From: an uncultured Clostridia bacterium
GTDB taxonomy: Bacteria > Bacillota > Clostridia > Oscillospirales > Acutalibacteraceae
Direction of reading: 5' to 3'
Assembly: GCA_945868935.1 (NCBI GenBank)
Contig: CAMBNE010000064.1
Coordinates: 1 to 6,387 of the forward strand
DNA length: 6,387 nucleotides
Part shown: positions 1 through 5,779 of the stretch, in pieces
How positions within the stretch are numbered: the first letter of the stretch is position 1
Layout of the letters: every line of letters begins with the position of its first letter
Position numbers and translations under genes: made by a program
The notes under the pieces: generated by a model
Databases searched by the model: none
Told to the model about the DNA's origin: nothing
What the model saw: only the letters and a program-made list of their open reading frames with translations

Positions 1-563
1 CTGCAAACAAAGTCTACGGTAAAAAGGTTGTCGTACGGTTTTTGCAGGTACTTCAGAAGTCCCTCAACCTGACAGGGCGTTCCCGTAAACATAACATATC
101 TTCCGTCGTCAAGGTTCTTTTTCACCCTTTTAAATGTATCGGTCAAATCGCTCTGAACATATTTTGAACTGCGGAATTTCTTTAGCTCTTCGACGCTTTC
201 TGCGCTCAAATGCCTGACTTCAAAGTCATTGTCAAACGCTCCGCCGAAGATTATTCCGTTTTTGCTCAGAATTTCCTCGCAAAATGCCGTTACAGCTCCG
301 CCCGAGGTGCTGTTCTTTACTATTTCGGCGTCGTTGTTGCGAACTATATAAGCCTCTTTAGGTTCTTCTTTCGACTCCGTTTTGTTAATAATCGGACAAA
401 CTCTTTCACATAAATGACAGTCAACGCATTTGTTAAAGTCAACCGAGGGATATTTGAAGCCCTCGTTGTCGTCAGTCATTGTAATGCATTGCTTCGGGCA
501 GATGTTGGCGCAGGCTGTACAGCCGCAGCAATCTTTTTTATTTTCATTTGAAATGCTAATCAT
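1..563 (-). CDS. FrhB/FdhB-like iron-sulfur oxidoreductase, second copy (FrhB-2), 3' end beyond window
   Basis: The N-terminal 187 residues of a second FrhB/FdhB family protein. The frame is open to base 1 with no stop, so roughly half of a typical 380-440-residue protein lies outside the window. It starts MISISNENKKDCCGC and carries two ferredoxin motifs at C12/C15/C18/C22 and C46/C49/C52/C56, each ending in CP. The FrhB_N signatures NSTSGG (84-89), SSKYVQSD (132-139) and TGTPCQ (160-165) follow. It is clearly paralogous to FrhB-1 but has the canonical GTPCQ triad where FrhB-1 has GTGCQ. The ATG at 563 is well supported: GGAGG lies six bases upstream, just after the TGA of PPT-2. Predicted role: cytoplasmic flavin/Fe-S electron transfer to a glycan-linked substrate, with ferredoxin, NAD(P)H or (less likely) F420 as partner. 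Partner and reaction are inference. The missing C-terminal half should contain the CxxCxF and DI-x-(L/I)-(A/G)-D-x-W-G elements. Confidence 0.86.
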   Translation of the reverse strand, partial: MISISNENKKDCCGCTACANICPKQCITMTDDNEGFKYPSVDFNKCVDCHLCERVCPIINKTESKEEPKEAYIVRNNDAEIVKNSTSGGAVTAFCEEILSKNGIIFGGAFDNDFEVRHLSAESVEELKKFRSSKYVQSDLTDTFKRVKKNLDDGRYVMFTGTPCQVEGLLKYLQKPYDNLFTVDFVC

Positions 564-568
564 CACAA

Positions 569-574
569 ACCTCC
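569..574 (-). promoter_or_regulatory. Ribosome binding site GGAGGT for FrhB-2
   Basis: On the minus strand GGAGGT begins one base after the PPT-2 TGA stop (576-578). The GGAGG core ends six bases before the ATG at 563. This confirms the start of the edge-truncated FrhB-2 gene and shows it is translated as part of the same message as PPT-2. Confidence 0.75.
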
Positions 575-575
575 G

Positions 576-1736
576 TCAGGCAAAGTCACGCAACGCCCTG
601 TCGAGAAATGCACGGGATTTTGCCCTGTGGTTTTCAACCTTTTTATGTACTGTATTAAAGTCAATCTCGTTGTCAACAGCGTCAATATTGCCGTCAAAAC
701 GGCGGTCGGAAAGACCGTAGTTACTGCAAAAGCTGTCAATACGTGAATTTTTTGAAGAAATGCTTTTGTCGGAATAGCGGTTAAAAACAAGAAACTTCTT
801 CTTATAAAGCATTGAGAAAACCGAACCGTGAAAGGAGTCGGTAAAAACATATTCAGCGTTTCTTATGAGATTTACAAATTCGGCAGGACCTACGTCAAAC
901 GGTGCATAGTCACCGAAGCTTTCGTCAGCCTTGTTGTAGCTGTCCATATGATGCGACGTAACAATTTTCAGTCCCTTTTTTCTTGCAAATTCCGTTACGG
1001 CGTTGCGGTATTCTGCGGATTTTCCGAGTAAATAAGCGAAAATATACGGCTCGTCATACAGTTGCCTGTCGGGAATTTCCCTGTCCCAGTCCTCTTTGTC
1101 AAGCAAAAGAACGGGGTCAACAACAACCTCTGCCGACTTGTCGCTCAGGCTTTCAACAAGCTTTTTACCGCTGTTTTCACGAACGCTGATAAAGTCCATT
1201 CTCGACAGAAATTGATTGTACAGACTATGATATTTCTTTTCAATCTGCGATACGCCGAAGCTTGCCGCATAGGAAATTTTAGTTTTGCTGTCGGGTGCAA
1301 ACATAAGATTGTAGAAATTTGACGTAATTCCGCTCGGTGCCCAGAGCTGGTCACTGCCGACCATAACGGCGTCGTACTTTTCTGCGGCTTTGCAAAGCTC
1401 GTCATAGCCGTAATACATAGGAGAAAGCGAGGTGAAGTGCTCCTTCGAAAACTTTGCAAGGCAGGAATTTCTGATGTTATTGTTTTGTTTTAACTGCGGA
1501 TGCATTAAAAGCTTGAGCTTTTTCTGGTATCTTACAAGCACACGGTCGTTGATAAATACGGGATTGAAAAGTCTTGGAAGTGATTTTAAAAGCAAAGCAG
1601 GAGTGATTTTCTTTTTGTAGCGTATGATTTCAAAATCAATTCCGCGTTTTTTCAGTTCAACGGTTGTAGCGTAGCTCTGGAGCTGACTTCCGTAATTTCT
1701 GTGCTGATAGCAAACGCATATTCCGAGCATTTTCAT
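576..1736 (-). CDS. Polysaccharide pyruvyl transferase family protein, second copy (PPT-2)
   Basis: Second, diverged member of the pyruvyl transferase family (386 residues). It has the same motif order as the copy at 2912-4033: NYGSQLQSYAT (14-24), GSDQLW (127-132), ISYAASFG (164-171), SVRENSG (184-190), VDPVLLL (206-212) and VFTDSFHGSVFS (297-308). The family role is transfer of a pyruvate group from PEP to a sugar hydroxyl pair of a surface glycan. The true acceptor, and whether the product stays pyruvate, are unknown. Regions between motifs, notably about 40-110 and 255-290, differ strongly from the first copy, so the two probably act on different acceptors. The start is ATG 1736, with a weak purine stretch (AAAGAGAGA) about ten bases upstream; an alternative ATG two codons in is possible but less well spaced. 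It lies 16 bases after FrhB-1 and 12 bases before FrhB-2, repeating the PPT-FrhB gene order. Confidence 0.9.
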   Translation of the reverse strand: MKMLGICVCYQHRNYGSQLQSYATTVELKKRGIDFEIIRYKKKITPALLLKSLPRLFNPVFINDRVLVRYQKKLKLLMHPQLKQNNNIRNSCLAKFSKEHFTSLSPMYYGYDELCKAAEKYDAVMVGSDQLWAPSGITSNFYNLMFAPDSKTKISYAASFGVSQIEKKYHSLYNQFLSRMDFISVRENSGKKLVESLSDKSAEVVVDPVLLLDKEDWDREIPDRQLYDEPYIFAYLLGKSAEYRNAVTEFARKKGLKIVTSHHMDSYNKADESFGDYAPFDVGPAEFVNLIRNAEYVFTDSFHGSVFSMLYKKKFLVFNRYSDKSISSKNSRIDSFCSNYGLSDRRFDGNIDAVDNEIDFNTVHKKVENHRAKSRAFLDRALRDFA

Positions 1737-1752
1737 AATATCAAATCTCTCT

Positions 1753-2919
1753 TTATTTTCTGACTAATTTCAAAATTTTCTGCTTAAATGAAACAGGAAT
1801 CATCTTTTTAATTTTTGTTTTGGGATTTATCTTAAATTTCAGCTTTGTTTTAACATACAGGTCAAAATCTCCGTCAATTCCGTCATATATGCTGTCACGG
1901 CACGACGGACGTTTTGAGGGTGCAATAAGGTTGCTGTTTTGAACAGCGGCTTTTTCAATCGCAGAGGGAATAGCCTTTACATTTCCGCTTATTTCCTCCC
2001 ACGCCTTTCTGCCCCTTTCGCTGTTCACAAGCACAAGCGAAACGCCGTTGCTGTCGAAAAATTCGGGGTGCATTTTCTGAATTCCCCAGTAGTCGGCAAG
2101 CGTGATGTCGCCTGCGCGCTCGGAGTTTGCAAATTTGCAGCTGTAACAGCTTTCACGGTAGGTTTTGCACGTGAGGAATGCGTTGTAGTACGCATCAAAA
2201 AAGCCGTAGTCGGACTTGCTCTTTTTATCGTTTGAGGCTTTGTAATACAAATCCCAGCCACGCTTTTCCTTGCTCCTGAAGTTGTATTCGGTGAGCTTGC
2301 CGCCCAGCTTTTTGCCCATAAAGTCAATGTATTTTGCAAACAGCTTGGGACTCGGCACGCCGTGACACACGATGTCGGCAATCAGCAGATTCGGGTAGTC
2401 CTTGTTCAGAAACGCCTTAAGCCCTGCCGCCTGACAGCCTGTGCCGCTGAATAGCACTTCTCTGCCGCTTTCAAGCTCCTTTTTAACCTTAGTATAAATT
2501 CCTCTTGTGTCGCTCTGAACGTACTTTGAGCTTTGCAGTCTGTAAAGCTCGTCCTTGCTTTCTACGGCAATGTGCTTTGCGACAAGGTTGTCGTCATACG
2601 CACAGCCGAACACAACGCCGCCCTTTTCAAGCACGTTGAGTGCAAGCGAAATGAAAATTCCGCCCGAGGTGCTGTTGAAAACCGTATCTCGGTCGGTGTA
2701 TTTTGCGGCGTAAACCTCGGGATTTTTGCCACGCTTGACGTCGCTTGTAATCGGACAGCGTCCGGCGCAGAGTCCGCAGTCTGTGCAGAGGTCAGCGTTT
2801 ACCTGCGGATATAAAAAGCCCTCGCTGTCGTATTTAAAAGTAATGCAATTTTTCGGGCAAAGCTGTTCGCAGGCGCCACAGCCGCAGCAGTCCTTGCCGA
2901 CTTTCATTATATTATTCAA
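1753..2919 (-). CDS. FrhB/FdhB-like iron-sulfur (probable flavin) oxidoreductase, first copy (FrhB-1)
   Basis: Belongs to the coenzyme F420 hydrogenase/dehydrogenase beta-subunit family. Known relatives (FrhB, FdhB, FpoF, plant 7-hydroxymethyl-chlorophyll reductase) carry FAD plus 4Fe-4S clusters and pass electrons between F420 or ferredoxin and a substrate. Counting from the TTG at 2919 (388 residues), two ferredoxin motifs CxxCxxCxxxCP lie at C11/C14/C17/C21 and C45/C48/C51/C55. FrhB_N features follow: NSTSGG (82-87), SSKYVQSD (130-137), SGTGCQ (158-163) and CHGVPSP from C185. The C-terminal domain has C251, C258-x2-C261 and the DITLADYWG element (271-279). The GTGCQ triad differs from the usual GTPCQ. 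The tail (about 355-388) is strongly basic. The start is ambiguous: GTG 2928 lies inside the ribosome-binding-like AGGTGA, TTG 2919 is five bases after it, and ATG 2907 has no good site. F420 use is unlikely in a clostridial host, so ferredoxin or NAD(P)H is a better guess. It probably works with its pyruvyl-transferase-like neighbours. Confidence 0.88.
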   Translation of the reverse strand: MNNIMKVGKDCCGCGACEQLCPKNCITFKYDSEGFLYPQVNADLCTDCGLCAGRCPITSDVKRGKNPEVYAAKYTDRDTVFNSTSGGIFISLALNVLEKGGVVFGCAYDDNLVAKHIAVESKDELYRLQSSKYVQSDTRGIYTKVKKELESGREVLFSGTGCQAAGLKAFLNKDYPNLLIADIVCHGVPSPKLFAKYIDFMGKKLGGKLTEYNFRSKEKRGWDLYYKASNDKKSKSDYGFFDAYYNAFLTCKTYRESCYSCKFANSERAGDITLADYWGIQKMHPEFFDSNGVSLVLVNSERGRKAWEEISGNVKAIPSAIEKAAVQNSNLIAPSKRPSCRDSIYDGIDGDFDLYVKTKLKFKINPKTKIKKMIPVSFKQKILKLVRK

Positions 2920-4033
2920 GGCACTCACCTATCATATTTCTGAGTGTATCGTATGACTTCTGCCGTTCGGTTTCGATTTTTCGGTTGACTTCGTCAAAAT
3001 CAATTCTGTTGTCAGTAATTGAAAAGTCGTCATAGCTTTTGAGGATTCTGTTTTCGCAGCCGATAAGCTCAAGAATACTCGAAATTCTCTCGCTGTAGCT
3101 TTTGGGCAGAATGTCAACAAACTGCGTGTTTAGTCCGATTGCAAAGGCTGTTCCGTGAAAGGAATCCGTTAGAAAATACTCGGCATTCTTTATGTACCGT
3201 AAAAATTCCTCAACAGGCGGACAGCAGATGAATTTTCCGCTTCGCACAATATGGTGGAAGCATTGGCTTATTCTGCAAAGCTTAAGACCTTTGCTCTTTG
3301 CAAAAGCCTTTGCGTATTTGTCAAAGTTTTTGTTGGGGTGGAGCTGATAAACGAGAACGTATTTTTCACTGCAATCTCGCTTCGGAATAATTTTTTCCCA
3401 TTCGTCCTTTGTCAGCAAAAGGGTGGGGTCAAGCACCTGACTTGCGTTTATGCCGAGCTCCCCGGCAATTTTAACACCGCTGTTTTCTCTTACGGAAACG
3501 CTGTCGTATTTTTCGAGCAGATTAGAAATAACAGGCTTGTCAGTGTCCTTAACTTCACTTCCGCCAAAGCTTGCGGCGTAGGAAATGCGTTTCTGACCGT
3601 CCTTTAAAAACGACATAAAGTAAACGGGGTCGATTTTGTCGCAGGTAATTGTGTTCCACACCTGGTCACTGCCTGTCATATATACGTCAGCCTCAGGGCA
3701 GTCGTCAATCAAATCCTGTTCGCAGTTGTATTCCCTGTCAGTCACCTTTACGATTTTTCTGTACTGCTCAAAACGCTTGCCTGCGTAGCTGTAAACAGGC
3801 TTTTGCGTGAGCATATAAACAAGCCTTGTCAGAGCGTTTTTGTTCCACTTTGAGCATTGCAGAAGTGTATGAACAAGCTCCTTCGGCTTTTCGTCACTTC
3901 TGTAGTAGTTTATGCAAACTGGGCTGCAGCCGAGCTTTTCAAGCGCAGTCTGCGTTGCATAAGCCTGAAGCACTGAGCCGTAGTTTGAAACCGTATGGCG
4001 GGTGAGGTATGCAACAATAGGTTTTTCCGACAT
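2912..4033 (-). CDS. Polysaccharide pyruvyl transferase family protein, first copy (PPT-1)
   Basis: Member of the WcaK/CsaB/ExoV-type family (Pfam PS_pyruv_trans, GT-B-like fold). Characterised members move pyruvate from phosphoenolpyruvate onto a sugar as a ketal, adding negative charge to surface glycans. With the chosen start it has 373 residues, a normal length. Motifs in order: NYGSVLQAYAT (17-27), TGSDQVWN (120-127), ISYAASFG (150-157), SVRENSG (180-186), LDPTLLL (201-207) and the C-terminal TDSFHG (289-294), whose His belongs to the conserved active-site region. The frame can be extended to a TTG at 4060. The ATG at 4033 is preferred because AAGGAGG sits five bases before it and the NYGS motif then falls at the expected distance. 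It follows the acyltransferase after 10 bases and is followed by an FrhB-like gene with which it probably overlaps. Many proteins with these GSDQVW/DSFHG motifs are not biochemically tested, so pyruvylation is inferred. Confidence 0.9.
   Translation of the reverse strand: MSEKPIVAYLTRHTVSNYGSVLQAYATQTALEKLGCSPVCINYYRSDEKPKELVHTLLQCSKWNKNALTRLVYMLTQKPVYSYAGKRFEQYRKIVKVTDREYNCEQDLIDDCPEADVYMTGSDQVWNTITCDKIDPVYFMSFLKDGQKRISYAASFGGSEVKDTDKPVISNLLEKYDSVSVRENSGVKIAGELGINASQVLDPTLLLTKDEWEKIIPKRDCSEKYVLVYQLHPNKNFDKYAKAFAKSKGLKLCRISQCFHHIVRSGKFICCPPVEEFLRYIKNAEYFLTDSFHGTAFAIGLNTQFVDILPKSYSERISSILELIGCENRILKSYDDFSITDNRIDFDEVNRKIETERQKSYDTLRNMIGECLE
2925..2930 (-). promoter_or_regulatory. Probable ribosome binding site AGGTGA for FrhB-1
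   Basis: On the minus strand AGGTGA matches the 3' part of the extended Shine-Dalgarno consensus (AAGGAGGTGA) and lies five bases before the TTG at 2919. It sits inside the 3' end of PPT-1 and overlaps the alternative GTG at 2928, arguing against that GTG. The ATG at 2907 would be 17 bases away, too far for normal use. Support is moderate because the site is short and TTG is an uncommon start. Confidence 0.5.
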
Positions 4034-4038
4034 ATGCT

Positions 4039-4045
4039 CCTCCTT
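4039..4045 (-). promoter_or_regulatory. Ribosome binding site AAGGAGG deciding the PPT-1 start
   Basis: Read on the minus strand, AAGGAGG ends five bases before the ATG at 4033. Its first two bases are the last two of the TAA stop of the acyltransferase gene. This near-perfect site fixes the start at 4033 over the upstream in-frame TTG at 4060, which would place the ribosome binding site inside the coding sequence. The overlap with the stop suggests ribosomes finishing the acyltransferase reinitiate here. Confidence 0.85.
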
Positions 4046-4529
4046 ATTTAAGCGGCTCAATTGTAATTCCGCCGTTGCTTTTTACAAGCGAGTTATCGGG
4101 AATATCCTTATATATTATACAGCCTGCACCGATAACGCAGTTGTTGCCGATTGTTACGCCTTTAAGGATAACGGTGTTTGTGCAAATCCAGCAGTTTGAG
4201 CCGATTTTAACACTGCCGACCGTAAATCCCTGCTCACGGATAAGCTTGCCTGTGTCCCTGAATTTGTGGTCCTGGTCGTAAATTTTTACATTCTCGCCGA
4301 ATATGGTGTAGTCACCGATTTCCACGCTTTCAATGCTGTTTATTGAACAACCCCTGTTAAAAAAGCAGTTGCTTCCTATTTTAATTCTTGCGCCTTTTTC
4401 AAGATAAATGCCGAAGTTTGGTCTGAACGTGGTGTTTCTTCCGACAGAAAATCTTTTGCCGAACATAAGCTTAAAGCACAGCTTTTTAAAGGCAGCCTTT
4501 GTTCGCCAGTAAATTTTGAGCAGAGTCAT
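4044..4529 (-). CDS. Hexapeptide-repeat (left-handed beta-helix) O-acyltransferase
   Basis: Probable acetyl-CoA-dependent O-acetyltransferase (161 residues) decorating a sugar of the glycan. It belongs to the maltose/galactoside acetyltransferase-like branch of the left-handed beta-helix fold and would act as a trimer. Hexapeptide turns with the [IV]-G-x-x pattern run from about residue 48 to 145 (IKIGSN, VEIGDY, VKIGSN, VTIGNN, CVIGAG). The DQDHKF stretch (85-90) supplies H88 at the usual place of the catalytic histidine. SNCWICTNTVILKGV (111-125) and KDIPDNSLVKSNGG (141-154) are the usual C-terminal coils and end cap. The N-terminus (1-27) is basic with hydrophobic residues and may sit against the membrane. 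The ATG start at 4529 has AAGGAG eight bases upstream and overlaps the GT4 stop. The TAA stop overlaps the ribosome binding site of the next gene. Acyl donor and acceptor are not determinable; acetylation is the family default. Confidence 0.92.
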   Translation of the reverse strand: MTLLKIYWRTKAAFKKLCFKLMFGKRFSVGRNTTFRPNFGIYLEKGARIKIGSNCFFNRGCSINSIESVEIGDYTIFGENVKIYDQDHKFRDTGKLIREQGFTVGSVKIGSNCWICTNTVILKGVTIGNNCVIGAGCIIYKDIPDNSLVKSNGGITIEPLK

Positions 4530-5779
4530 TGCTTTTTCTCCTTTGCTTTTTTAATAAGCTGTTCGTAGCATTTAATCAGCTTTTCGTAGTATTTTTCACA
4601 GTCGCAGTCACGTTTTGCCTTTTCAAGTGCGGCACAGGACATCTTTTTATAATCGTCAGGCGATAAGGCATTCATCTTTTTAAGACATTCGCACAGACTT
4701 TCGGGGTTATTCGGCTCGCAGATAAAGCCTGATACGCCATCCTCAACAATTTCGGGAAGTCCGCCGTAATTGCTTACAATAGCAGGCTTTCCCGACGCAA
4801 GCGCTTCGAGAATGGAGTACGGTCCGTTTTCGTACCATTCGCTCGGAAGAATAACGCATTTTGCTTCGGAAACGTATTTTTTAAGGCTGTCGCCGCTCTG
4901 GAATCCCGTAAAAATAACCTTTTCGGAAAGATTATGAGTTTTGACGTAATCTTCGAGCTCTTCTCTTAACGGACCGTCGCCGACAAGATAAAGAGGATTT
5001 TCAAAGCCGCCGAGCTCATATGCTTTTACAAGCGACATAATTCCCTTTTCAACAGAAAGCCTGCCGAAAAACAGGAAATAATCCTTTGTATTTTCGCTCA
5101 TTTTATATTCCGTTCCGAGGGGAAGAAAGTTTACCCAGTGCACAACGGGACTTTTGGTGATTTCCGAAATTTCGAACTGTCTGCGGTAAAAGTCAGACGG
5201 ACAGATATAGAAATCAATTTTGTCATAGGTGTGCAAACGCTCGTAATTTTTTGCTTCAACTACGCCGAGCATAGTCTGCATACCCGAATTTTTAACGCAT
5301 TTTTGCTGTAAAGCAGGCTTATAGCTGTGTTCGACAACGCACCTGTCGCAGACCTTGCCGTTTGAAAGCATCGTGTGACTGGGACAAACGCAGTTTAAAT
5401 CGTGCGCAGTGAATACTATCGGTATGTTGTACTTTTTAATTGCGTCCACAATTGAAAGCGTTATGTGGCGGTGTGCAAGGTTAATGTGCACAATATCGGG
5501 CTTTTCGTCCTCAATCAGCTTTGAGATTTTTTTCTTTGCGTCAAAGCAATAGAGGGCGTGAAAGCCTGCCTTAAGCTTTGCAAAGGCAGACAGATGACCG
5601 TTGAAGTCAACGTTGTTGACAAAGTACTTTTCCTGCTCGCAGGGATAGTTTTTTTCGTCAGCCATTGAAAAGTAAATTACTTCGTGACCGTGTGATTCAA
5701 GGAGCTTTGCAAGACCGAAATGGTAGGTTTCACTGCCGCCCTTAATGTAGTGATATTTATTTACAAGTAAGATTTTCAT
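4526..5779 (-). CDS. GT4-family (GT-B fold) glycosyltransferase
   Basis: Retaining glycosyltransferase of 417 residues, normal length for the family, presumably adding one sugar to a lipid-linked glycan precursor on the cytoplasmic face. The N-terminal acceptor half starts MKILLVNKYHYIKGGSE, with the glycine-rich GGSE loop at 14-17. A TAHDLNCVCP segment (124-133) contains the HD pair commonly seen in this group. The C-terminal nucleotide-sugar domain has FFGRLSVEKG (237-246), LVGDGP (265-270), and the E-x7-E motif at E317-E325 within ENGPYSILEALASGKP, then NYGGLPEIVEDG. Four cysteines at 130, 132, 144 and 147 (CxC and CxxC) could form a small metal site; this is inference. The start is the ATG at 5779, preceded by AGAGG six bases upstream. 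It overlaps the stop of the upstream GT8 gene by four bases, and its own TGA overlaps the acyltransferase start likewise, so translation is probably coupled. Sugar specificity is unknown. Confidence 0.94.
   Translation of the reverse strand: MKILLVNKYHYIKGGSETYHFGLAKLLESHGHEVIYFSMADEKNYPCEQEKYFVNNVDFNGHLSAFAKLKAGFHALYCFDAKKKISKLIEDEKPDIVHINLAHRHITLSIVDAIKKYNIPIVFTAHDLNCVCPSHTMLSNGKVCDRCVVEHSYKPALQQKCVKNSGMQTMLGVVEAKNYERLHTYDKIDFYICPSDFYRRQFEISEITKSPVVHWVNFLPLGTEYKMSENTKDYFLFFGRLSVEKGIMSLVKAYELGGFENPLYLVGDGPLREELEDYVKTHNLSEKVIFTGFQSGDSLKKYVSEAKCVILPSEWYENGPYSILEALASGKPAIVSNYGGLPEIVEDGVSGFICEPNNPESLCECLKKMNALSPDDYKKMSCAALEKAKRDCDCEKYYEKLIKCYEQLIKKAKEKKQ

Larger units (their letters stand above)
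576..4033 (-). other. Double PPT-FrhB module (two successive gene pairs)
   Basis: Two adjacent copies of the same pair order are seen: PPT-1 (2912-4033) with FrhB-1 (1753-2919), then PPT-2 (576-1736) with FrhB-2 (1-563, cut by the window edge). The span given runs from the first pair to the end of PPT-2 and continues to base 1. The motifs are shared between copies (NYGS-x-LQ-x-YAT, GSDQ-x-W, SYAASFG, SVRENSG, TDSFHG; CCGC, NSTSGG, SSKYVQSD), but the intervening sequence is diverged, so no recent duplication is implied. All four genes lie within overlaps or gaps of at most 16 bases. Confidence 0.85.

Noticed and set aside
430..720. Plus-strand 96-codon frame across the FrhB-2/PPT-2 junction
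   Set aside because: Reverse complement of the FrhB-2 ferredoxin region and PPT-2 C-terminus; no ribosome binding site or family signal.
1145..1459. Minus-strand frame of 104 codons within PPT-2
   Set aside because: Out-of-frame shadow of PPT-2; the PPT-2 frame carries GSDQLW and SYAASFG through the same bases.
1737..1752. Internal promoter or terminator between FrhB-1 and PPT-2
   Set aside because: This is the largest gap in the window at only 16 bases; it has no hairpin or -35/-10 pair and simply holds a weak ribosome binding site.
2025..2381. 118-codon minus-strand open frame inside FrhB-1 in another frame
   Set aside because: Ser/Thr/Arg-rich shadow translation of a well-supported gene; no family resemblance.
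3251..3607. 118-codon plus-strand open frame opposite PPT-1
   Set aside because: It is antisense to a gene with complete family motifs, has no recognisable domain, and low-complexity composition typical of a shadow frame.
1..4033. Recent tandem duplication or assembly artefact
   Set aside because: The copies share motifs but have different intervening residues, gene lengths and junction sequences, so they are long-diverged paralogues and not a collapsed or repeated contig.
4031..4060. TTG at 4060 as PPT-1 start
   Set aside because: It would overlap the acyltransferase end and put the perfect AAGGAGG inside the coding sequence; ATG 4033 is far better placed.
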